From: DASSQJ01 sp963730165
Lineage (GTDB): Bacteria; Actinomycetota; Actinomycetes; Actinomycetales; Dermatophilaceae
NCBI GenBank assembly: GCA_963730165.1
Contig: CAVSQS010000008.1
Location: 186,001-250,000 of the forward strand
Length of the DNA: 64,000 nucleotides
Direction of reading: 5' to 3'
Shown here: piece by piece, positions 43,241-49,855 of the stretch
Numbering within the stretch: position 1 is the stretch's first letter
How the letters are laid out: every line of letters starts with the position of its first letter
Made by a program: the position numbers and the translations under genes
Notes under the pieces: model-generated
What the model saw: the letters and a program-made list of their open reading frames with translations, nothing else
Database searches by the model: none
Told to the model about the DNA's origin: nothing

Positions 43241-44320
43241 TCACCTGGCCCCGCGCGCACTTCTTGCGGATCCGCCACGTCCGGACGGGGTGAGAGGCGC
43301 CATCCGGGTGGGGGATTCGCAATCGGTGAGGGGGATGCCGCAACAGGAGCACATGAACCGAGCGGTGACGACCTCGGGCCGCGCCCGTGCCGCAGCAGCG
43401 AACCACCGCGCGCGTACGTCGAGCGGCGCGCCGAGCGCGTCGCCGGTGTCCCAGCGCACCACCTCGAGGCCGAGGTCCCGAAGGCGCGACTCCCGGGTCA
43501 CCTGACGCAGGATGCGGCGGGCGATCGCCCGCTCCGTCGTGCCAGCCCGTGGGAGGTTGTCCAGGTACTTGCCACGGCCGTCCGCCTCACCGACCATCCC
43601 CTCCTCCGGCCACGCGACGTCGACGCGCGCGACGAAGCGCCCCCGTCCGTCAAGGACGACCACCTGGGGAACGCCGCCGGGTATCGCCCAGCTCGCAAAG
43701 GCCCAGGCGCTCGTGGACTCCAGCCACGACTCCCGCCTCCCGTCCGCGAGGCGGAAGAGCTCGTCGGTCACGGCGATGCCCGGCCACCGCCGCTCGTGGT
43801 GGCGGACACCGCGCAGGGCCGAGGGGCTCGCGATGCCACGACGCAACGCGGCGTCCAGCACGGCGAGGGCGTCGCCACCCCGCATGACCCGGGCGCAGTC
43901 CACCACCGTGCGGGCGGGCAGCAGATGGGGCGTGCGACCCCGGATCCAGACGTGGGCCGGTGGAGTGGCCCCGCGGTGGAAGACGCGCCAGGAGTCTCGG
44001 GGCGAGGTACGGCTGTCGTCGAGGAGCGTCATCGTGGCACGCAACGGCGGGCGCGGCGGAAGCGGCAGGCCCAGGAGCGCGGCGGCGCTGGTGTGGCTGA
44101 CGATGGCGTCCGGAGTCGTTCGCGCCGCGGTCCGGGCCAGCTCGAGATGGCGGGTGGCGGGCGGCATCCCTTGCCAGGCCTCGCGAGCCGCGTACAGGCC
44201 GGGGACGATCCGCACGAGCCGGCCGCGCTGGACCATTGCGTCGAGACGACGCGGGGTCAGCCCGTTCTCCACCGCATCGGTGCGGGTGAAGACCGGGTGA
44301 GGCGGGGCTGGCTCGTCCAC
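43241..44320 (-). CDS. AbiEi-type winged-helix plus PD-(D/E)XK-like protein, within an inverted-repeat element
   Basis: 359 aa. N-terminus (FTRTDAVENGLTPRRLDAMVQRGRLVRIVPGLYA in parts: TPRRLDAMVQRGRLVRI, PGLYAA) is an AbiEi_4/transcriptional-regulator-like winged helix. SHTSAAALLGLP and ARTVVDCARV follow. RVDVAWPEEGMVGEADGRGKY gives D...E-x-D-G-x-x-K (shown as VDVAWPEEGMVGEADG, then RGKY), like DUF559/VSR-type PD-(D/E)XK nucleases. The last ~29 residues are encoded by the left inverted-repeat arm, so the native end may be shorter. There is no cognate toxin or antitoxin gene beside it. Start GTG at 44320. Confidence 0.7.
   Translation of the reverse strand: MDEPAPPHPVFTRTDAVENGLTPRRLDAMVQRGRLVRIVPGLYAAREAWQGMPPATRHLELARTAARTTPDAIVSHTSAAALLGLPLPPRPPLRATMTLLDDSRTSPRDSWRVFHRGATPPAHVWIRGRTPHLLPARTVVDCARVMRGGDALAVLDAALRRGIASPSALRGVRHHERRWPGIAVTDELFRLADGRRESWLESTSAWAFASWAIPGGVPQVVVLDGRGRFVARVDVAWPEEGMVGEADGRGKYLDNLPRAGTTERAIARRILRQVTRESRLRDLGLEVVRWDTGDALGAPLDVRARWFAAAARARPEVVTARFMCSCCGIPLTDCESPTRMAPLTPSGRGGSARSARGAR
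43257..43326. repeat. Left 70-bp inverted-repeat arm of single-gene element
   Basis: Outer 22 bp (43257-43278) begin GCACTTCTTGCG and inner 19 bp (43308-43326) begin GTGGGGGATTCGC; a 29-bp centre separates them. Outer part matches the right arm at 21/22 and inner at 17/19, in opposite orientation. Each arm is also a 15-bp imperfect palindrome (TTGCGGATCCGCCAC and its near-complement), so it can fold alone. It overlaps the 3' end of the gene. Confidence 0.85.
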
Positions 44321-44412
44321 GGCACGAGCCTCGCCAGGACGAGGTGCGGGGCCATCTCCGCAACGGACGAGCTGTGGACGGGTCGTGCTCCCGGGCCGCC
44401 CTGTGGACGGTC

Positions 44413-44450
44413 CGATCGTGCCCCCGACGTCGCGATCGTGCCCCCGACGT
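44413..44450 (+). repeat. 18-bp tandem repeat, 20-bp period
   Basis: CGATCGTGCCCCCGACGT occurs twice (44413-44430 and 44433-44450). It lies between the gene start (44320) and the right arm (44456), so it may be part of the promoter of the gene. Confidence 0.75.
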
Positions 44451-44455
44451 CCGGA

Positions 44456-44525
44456 CCGATTGCGGATCCGCCACCTGGGATCCCGGCCGGGGCGTCCCCC
44501 GAGGTGGCGGATTCGCAAGAAGTGC
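44456..44525. repeat. Right 70-bp inverted-repeat arm of single-gene element
   Basis: Inner 19 bp (44456-44474) begin CCGATTGCGGATCC and outer 22 bp (44504-44525) end GCAAGAAGTGC. Complement of the left arm with identical 70-bp length. The arm folds with 14/15 matched. It ends 16 nt before the stop of pstB. No target-site duplication is evident at the two ends. Confidence 0.85.
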
Positions 44526-44541
44526 GGTGGGGCGGGGAGGG

Positions 44542-45321
44542 TCAGCCGAAGCGGCCGCTGATGTAGTCCTCGGTGGCCTTCTCGGCCGGGTTGGCGAAGA
44601 TCTTCTGGGTCTCGTCGTACTCGACGAGACGGCCGGGCTCGCCCGTCGCCTTGAGGTTGAAGAACCCGGTCATGTCAGAGACCCGGGCGGCCTGCTGCAT
44701 GTTGTGGGTGACGATGACGATCGTGTACTCGGACTTGAGGTCGTTGATGAGGTCCTCGATCGCCAGCGTCGAGATCGGGTCGAGCGCCGAGCACGGCTCG
44801 TCCATGAGCACGACGTCCGGCTTGACCGCGATGGTGCGGGCGATGCACAGCCGCTGCTGCTGGCCACCCGAGAGCCCGGACCCCGGACGGTCGAGGCGGT
44901 CCTTGACCTCCTTCCACAGGTTCGCGCCCTTGAGCGAGCCCTCGACGAGGTCGTCCATGTCGGACTTCTTCATCCGCTTGCTGTTGAGCTTCACGCCGGC
45001 GACGACGTTGTCGTAGATCGACATCGTGGGAAACGGGTTGGGACGCTGGAACACCATCCCGACCCGCCGGCGCACGCCCACCGGGTCGACACCCGGCGCG
45101 TAGAGGTTCTGGTCGTCGACGAGCACCTCGCCCTCGACGCGCGCGCCCGGGATCACCTCGTGCATCCGGTTCAGGGTGCGCAGGAAGGTCGACTTGCCGC
45201 ACCCGGACGGGCCGATCAGGGCCGTCACGGCCCGGGGCTCGATGGTCATCGACACCCCCTCGACCGCGAGGAAGTCCCCGTAGTAGATGTTGACGTCCTT
45301 GACGTCGATGCGCTTGGCCAC
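44542..45321 (-). CDS. pstB: Phosphate ABC transporter ATP-binding protein
   Basis: 259 aa ABC ATPase. Walker A GPSGCGKSTFLRTLN, signature LSGGQQQRLCIAR, Walker B VVLMDEPCSALDP, then VTHNMQQAARVSD. NPFPTMSIYDN and the VEGEVLVDDQNLY insert are PstB hallmarks. Last gene of pstSCAB; the start GTG at 45321 has only a weak AAGGAA upstream. Confidence 0.95.
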   Translation of the reverse strand: MAKRIDVKDVNIYYGDFLAVEGVSMTIEPRAVTALIGPSGCGKSTFLRTLNRMHEVIPGARVEGEVLVDDQNLYAPGVDPVGVRRRVGMVFQRPNPFPTMSIYDNVVAGVKLNSKRMKKSDMDDLVEGSLKGANLWKEVKDRLDRPGSGLSGGQQQRLCIARTIAVKPDVVLMDEPCSALDPISTLAIEDLINDLKSEYTIVIVTHNMQQAARVSDMTGFFNLKATGEPGRLVEYDETQKIFANPAEKATEDYISGRFG

Positions 45322-45356
45322 GGTCGGATCCGTTTCCTTCTCGGGTGCTGGCCGGC

Positions 45357-46475
45357 TCAGCGACCGGTCTTGGGGGCGTAGAACCTGCTGATGAGGCGGG
45401 CGACGAGGTTGAGCGCCATGACGATGACGATGAGCGTCAGCGCCGAGGCCCAGGCCCGCGCGAAGTACGGCTCGGGCGGGACCCCGGGCTGCGCGTACTG
45501 GTAGTACGAGAACACCGGCAGCGTCGCCATCCGGCCCTCGAACGGGTTGAAGTTCGTCGACGTCGTCGTGCCGACGGTCACGAGCAGCGGGGCGGTCTCG
45601 CCGATGACCCGGGCGACGGCCAGCGTCACGCCGGTGACGATGCCCGCGACCGACGTACGCAGCACGACCTTGGTGATCGTCCGCCACTTCGAGACCCCGA
45701 GCGCGTAGGACGCCTCGCGCAGCTCGTTGGGGACCAGCCGCAGCATCTCCTCGGTCGACCGCACGACGACGGGGATCATCAGCACGCTGAGCGCCACCGA
45801 CCCGATGATGCCCGCCCGGGCCCCGGGGCCGAGGATGAGGACGAAGAGCGCCGCCGCGAAGAGGCCGGCGACGATCGACGGGATGCCGGTCATGACGTCG
45901 ACGAAGAAGGTGAGCGCACGCCCCAAGGCGGTCCCGCGCCCGTACTCGACGAGGTAGACCGCCGCCATGATGCCGATCGGCACCGATACCAGGGCGGTGA
46001 TCGCGGTGATGATGAGCGTTCCCATGATCGCCGCGTACGCCCCGCCGCCGGCGCCGACGACACCGCGCATCGAGTACGTGAAGAACTCGACGTCGAAGCG
46101 CTGCAGCCCCTCGATCACGACCTTGTAGAGGACGGAGACGAGGGGGAGGAGCGCGAGGAGGAAGAACGTCGTGACGACGACGGTGACGAGCCGGTCGAGT
46201 GCGTTGCGGCGCCCCTCGACCCACGCGCTCAGCCCGTAGACGGTGACCCCGTAGAGCACCGCGGTCAGCAGGACGAAGCTGACCGGCCCGAAGGACCAGA
46301 GCGTCAGCTGGAGCAGCAGGGCGAGGGCAGCCGCGCCGCCGAGCGCGCCGAGCACGGCCCAGCGCGGCAGCGACGGGTGGATGAGGGGGAGCTCGCCGGC
46401 GACGCCGGGGACCCCCGACTCGGGCCGTCGCGGACCCTCCGGGCGCTGCGGGGCCTCGACGTTCACCTCGGACAT
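45357..46475 (-). CDS. pstA: Phosphate ABC transporter permease PstA
   Basis: 372 aa with six transport helices plus an N-terminal extension and two more N-terminal helices typical of actinobacterial PstA. The inner-membrane motif is EASYALGVSKWRTITKVVL and the end is ARLISRFYAPKTGR. Its ATG overlaps the TGA of pstC (TGATG), so expression is coupled. Confidence 0.93.
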   Translation of the reverse strand: MSEVNVEAPQRPEGPRRPESGVPGVAGELPLIHPSLPRWAVLGALGGAAALALLLQLTLWSFGPVSFVLLTAVLYGVTVYGLSAWVEGRRNALDRLVTVVVTTFFLLALLPLVSVLYKVVIEGLQRFDVEFFTYSMRGVVGAGGGAYAAIMGTLIITAITALVSVPIGIMAAVYLVEYGRGTALGRALTFFVDVMTGIPSIVAGLFAAALFVLILGPGARAGIIGSVALSVLMIPVVVRSTEEMLRLVPNELREASYALGVSKWRTITKVVLRTSVAGIVTGVTLAVARVIGETAPLLVTVGTTTSTNFNPFEGRMATLPVFSYYQYAQPGVPPEPYFARAWASALTLIVIVMALNLVARLISRFYAPKTGR

Positions 46476-47419
46476 CAGTTGGCTCCAGAGAACTCGGCGC
46501 GGCGCGAGACGATGTAGCGCGCCACCATGTTGACGACCAGCGTGATGAAGAAGAGCACCAGGCCCGAGGCGACGAGCGTGTTGACGTCGAGCCCACTCGA
46601 CTCGGGGAACTGCAGCGCGATGTCGGCGGCGATCGTCCCGGAGTTCTCGGTGCTGATGATGTCCCAGTGGATCCCCGGGGTGACCGACAGGATGATCGCC
46701 ACCGCCATCGTCTCGCCGAGCGCCCGACCCAGCCCGAGCATCGCGCCGGAGATGATGCCCGACTTGCCGAACGGGAGGACCGCCTGGCGGATCATCTCCC
46801 AGCGGGTCGCCCCGAGCGCGAGCGAGGCCTCCTCGTGAAGCTTCGGCGTCTGGAGGAAGACCTCGCGGTTCACGGCGGTCATCACCGGCAGGATCATGAT
46901 CGCGAGGACCATGCCGACGACCATCATCGTGCGACCGGACGTGCTCGCCGGCCCCGTGAAGAGCGGGATGAAGCCGAGGTACTTCTCGAGCCACTGCGCA
47001 AGGGGCACCGACATGGGGGCGACGACGTAGATCCCCCAGAGGCCGAAGATGATGCTGGGGACGGCTGCGAGGAGGTCGACGACGTACCCGAGGCCCTGGG
47101 CGATGCGTCGCGGGGCGTAGTGGGTGATGAAGAGCGCGATGCCGATCGAGAGGGGCGTCGCGATCACGAGGGCGATCACGGCCGCGAGGATCGTGCCGAA
47201 GGCCAGCGGGTAGATGTAGTTCCACAGGCCCTCGCCGCCCCGGACGTCCTCCGGCGCGGCGGTCAGGGCCGGGAGGGCCTGCCAGAGCAGGAACGCCGCG
47301 ACGCCGACGAGGACGGCGAGGATGACGATCCCGGCGCCGAGAGCGGTTCCCGAGAAGACCCGGTCGCCCCGGTGGGAGGTGCTCGGAACCGCGCGCTCTC
47401 GTGCGGTGTCGGTGCTCAC
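46475..47419 (-). CDS. pstC: Phosphate ABC transporter permease PstC
   Basis: 314 aa, six membrane helices. LPLAFGT is absent; YIYPLAFGTILAAVIALVIATP gives the actual N-terminal helix (seen in parts). EEASLALGATRWEMIRQAVLPFGKSGII carries the EAA loop and GLGRALGETMAV follows. GTG start at 47419. A hairpin and 155-nt gap separate it from pstS. Confidence 0.93.
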   Translation of the reverse strand: MSTDTARERAVPSTSHRGDRVFSGTALGAGIVILAVLVGVAAFLLWQALPALTAAPEDVRGGEGLWNYIYPLAFGTILAAVIALVIATPLSIGIALFITHYAPRRIAQGLGYVVDLLAAVPSIIFGLWGIYVVAPMSVPLAQWLEKYLGFIPLFTGPASTSGRTMMVVGMVLAIMILPVMTAVNREVFLQTPKLHEEASLALGATRWEMIRQAVLPFGKSGIISGAMLGLGRALGETMAVAIILSVTPGIHWDIISTENSGTIAADIALQFPESSGLDVNTLVASGLVLFFITLVVNMVARYIVSRRAEFSGAN

Positions 47420-47531
47420 GATGGGTCCTCTCGGGGGTGCGATGGTGGTGCGTCCGGCCCGGGCGGGTGGGTTCGGCGTGCGACCCGTCAGGGGTCAGTC
47501 TGCCGAATGCCGCAACCCCCCCGGACACGGG

Positions 47532-47568
47532 CGTGGAGGACGACCCCGGACTGGGGCCGTCCTCCACG
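47532..47568 (-). terminator. Hairpin between pstS and pstC, partial terminator
   Basis: CGTGGAGGACG (47532-47542) and its complement (47558-47568), with inner CCCC/GGGG (47544-47547, 47553-47556), lie just after pstS. Such a hairpin would lower downstream pstCAB transcript relative to pstS, as reported for other pst operons. Confidence 0.6.
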
Positions 47569-47574
47569 TCGTCG

Positions 47575-48675
47575 TCAGCCCGCGGAGATCGCGTTGATGG
47601 CGCTCATCGCGTTGTCCATGGCGGCCTGGCTCAGCGGGGCGCTGCCGGCCGCGTCGGCGGCCGCCTTCTGGCCCTCGGGGCTGACCGTGTAGCCGAGGTA
47701 GGCCTTGACGAGGTCGGCAGTCGCCTGGTCCGCGTACGTGGTGCAGGCGAGCGCGTACGAGGCGAGGACGATCGGATAGACGCCCTCGGTCGCGGTGTCG
47801 CGCTTGAGGTCGATCGCGAAGTCGTACTGCCCGCGACCGGGGACACGGGTCGACTCCTCGACGATCTTGGCAGCGGCCTCGGCGCTCGGGCCCTGGAAAC
47901 TGTTGCCGACCTTGACCTCGGCGACGCCGAGGCTGCCGGCCTGCGAGGCGTCGGCGTAGCCGATGTAGCCCTCACCGGCGGTGACGGCCTGGACGACCCC
48001 CTGGGTGCCCTTGGCGGACTCACCGCCGTTGATCGGCCAGTTGCCGTCGGCCTCGGCGGTCCAGACGTCGCCGGCGACCGCGTGCAGGTAGTCGGTGAAG
48101 TTCTCCGTCGTCCCCGACTCGTCGGACCGGTGGACCGGGACGATCGCCTCGTCGGGGAGGCTCACGCCGTCGTTGGTGGCGGCGATGGCCGGGTCGTTCC
48201 ACTTCGTGATGTCGCCCGTGAAGATCTTGGCGAGCGTGGTCGGGTCGAGCTTCAGGCTGTCGACGCCCTTGATGTTGAAGATGACCGCGATCGGGGAGAT
48301 GTAGACCGGGTACTCGATGGCCTCGCCGCAGGTCGCGGGGACCTTCGCGAGCTCGTCGTCCTTGAGGTAGGCGTCCGAGCCGCCGAACTGGGTGGCGCCC
48401 GCGAGGAACTGCTCGCGGCCACCGCCGGAGCCGATCGGGTCGTAGTTGATCGTGGCGTCCGGGTTCGAGGTCTCGAACGCGGCCTTCCACGTCTCCTGGG
48501 CGACCGTCTGGGTGCTCGCGCCGGCGCCGTTCAGGGAGCCGGAGAGCGAGGTGCCGCCGGTCGAGCCCGACGAGGTCGAGCCGGAGCCCTCGTTGGCCGC
48601 GCCGCAGGCGGCGACGGTGAGGGACAGGACGACCGCGGCGGAGACCGCCGGCAGGGCCGAAAGGGAGCGCTTCAC
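47575..48675 (-). CDS. pstS: Phosphate ABC transporter substrate-binding lipoprotein PstS
   Basis: 366 aa. Lipobox TVAACG with Cys24. GAGASTQTVAQETWKAAFE is the N-terminal phosphate-binding start, SDAYLKDDEL and VHRSDESGTTENFTDYL the binding residues region. GTG start at 48675 with AGAGAGG about 10 nt upstream. PHO-box-like repeats precede it, so it is expected to rise under phosphate limitation. Confidence 0.95.
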   Translation of the reverse strand: MKRSLSALPAVSAAVVLSLTVAACGAANEGSGSTSSGSTGGTSLSGSLNGAGASTQTVAQETWKAAFETSNPDATINYDPIGSGGGREQFLAGATQFGGSDAYLKDDELAKVPATCGEAIEYPVYISPIAVIFNIKGVDSLKLDPTTLAKIFTGDITKWNDPAIAATNDGVSLPDEAIVPVHRSDESGTTENFTDYLHAVAGDVWTAEADGNWPINGGESAKGTQGVVQAVTAGEGYIGYADASQAGSLGVAEVKVGNSFQGPSAEAAAKIVEESTRVPGRGQYDFAIDLKRDTATEGVYPIVLASYALACTTYADQATADLVKAYLGYTVSPEGQKAAADAAGSAPLSQAAMDNAMSAINAISAG

Positions 48676-48760
48676 GTCGGTGGTGCCTCTCTGAGGTAGG
48701 GGACACGGGTGGACCCACCTCGGACGAACCGAAGAGGACCCTCGTGGTCGTACGCCGGGA

Positions 48761-48815
48761 ACGCTAGGAACGGTGGGTGACGAGGGGGCCCGTGGTCGGT
48801 GAACGCGACGTGAAC
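48761..48815 (-). promoter_or_regulatory. PHO box and -10 of the pst operon
   Basis: Minus strand: GTTCACGTCGC (48805-48815) then GTTCACCGACC (48794-48804), two 11-bp direct-repeat units matching 8 and 9 of 11 positions of the Streptomyces PhoP unit. TAGCGT (48761-48766) lies 27 nt downstream as a -10. The rest of 48676-48913 shows no gene. Confidence 0.7.
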
Positions 48816-48913
48816 GCGACCCGGACATTGGTCGACGCCCGCGTCACGGGCACCGGGCGGTCACGACGCGGTGAACAGCCCGGGAACCGGGCCCGGGTCG
48901 CGGCTCCGGAGGG

Positions 48914-49855
48914 TCAGGGACGGTGGCGCTCGACGGCGACGACGCGGGCGTCTGCGCCGCGGCCGACGAGGTGACAGACGAGCGCCTCCCCCTTGTCGAG
49001 CCGGTCCTCGCGGGCCGCGGCGAGCCATGCCGCGGTGTCGGCGTCGCCGTCCCGGTGCACCCGGACGGCGAGCTCGTCGAGCAGCCCGGGGAACACCGGG
49101 CCGTGGGAGCACAGCAGCGCCGGGCGGCCGCGCTCGAGCAGGCGGGCGAGGTGGCGGTGTGCCCGCGAGGGGTCGGTGGCGAACCCCTCCTCGGAGAGCC
49201 CGTCCCGCAGCCGCAGCCGGGCGCCGCGCGAGGCCGCGTACGGCTCGACCGTCTCGACGCACCGGTCCGACGGCGAGCTGACGAGTCGTTCGGGGCGGTA
49301 GGCGTCGAGCAGCCCGACCAGGGCCCGCGCCCGCTCGCGCCCCCGGCGATCGAGGGGTCGGGCGGTGTCGTCGGCGCCGGACCACTCGCCGCGCGGCACG
49401 GCGTGCGCGTGCCGGATGAGGACGAGCGGCCACGTGTCGAGGACACCGGCCTGGTGCCACCGGACGAGCGCGAGCAGCTGGTCGCGGTCACGGGCGTAGT
49501 CGAGCCGGTCGTGGGCGGCCTTGGGCGGGAGCCAGGCCACCTCGTCGATCTCGTTGACGAGCCGCCCCCGGCCGCCGACGACGCGGGCCGCCCAGTAGCG
49601 CACGACCTTGTCGTCGGGCGTGCCGTCGCGACCGAGGAGGGTGTAGCGGGCCTCGGGCAGCGGGACCCCGGCGGCGACCCGCAACCCGGTCTCCTCGTCG
49701 GTCTCGCGGACCGCGGCGACCACCCACTCCTCGCCGGGGTCGAGCTTGCCCTTGGCCCAGGACCAGTCGTCGTACCGGGGCCGGTGGACGAGGGCGACCT
49801 CGAGGGTGCCCTCGCGGACCCGCCACGGCAGCGTCCCGGCGGCTGGGATCCTCAC
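48914..49855 (-). CDS. Nudix hydrolase with C-terminal histidine phosphatase domain (MutT1-like)
   Basis: 313 aa. N-terminal Nudix box GKLDPGEEWVVAAVRETDEETG (residues about 35-57, shown in parts: KLDPGEEW, RETDEETG). C-terminal RHG phosphatase: VLIRHAHAVPRGEWS with ...RAHRHLARL and CSHGPVFPG. This fusion is the MutT1 type that cleaves 8-oxo-dGTP and diadenosine polyphosphates. GTG start overlaps the TGA of ppk (GTGA). Confidence 0.9.
   Translation of the reverse strand: MRIPAAGTLPWRVREGTLEVALVHRPRYDDWSWAKGKLDPGEEWVVAAVRETDEETGLRVAAGVPLPEARYTLLGRDGTPDDKVVRYWAARVVGGRGRLVNEIDEVAWLPPKAAHDRLDYARDRDQLLALVRWHQAGVLDTWPLVLIRHAHAVPRGEWSGADDTARPLDRRGRERARALVGLLDAYRPERLVSSPSDRCVETVEPYAASRGARLRLRDGLSEEGFATDPSRAHRHLARLLERGRPALLCSHGPVFPGLLDELAVRVHRDGDADTAAWLAAAREDRLDKGEALVCHLVGRGADARVVAVERHRP

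Noticed and set aside
43257..43326. Simple intrinsic terminator for pit
   Set aside because: A terminator would not explain 21/22 and 17/19 identity to the right arm in inverted orientation, though it may also stop transcription.
43241..44320. Type IV toxin-antitoxin pair
   Set aside because: No AbiEii toxin gene lies on either side; only the AbiEi-like winged helix is present.
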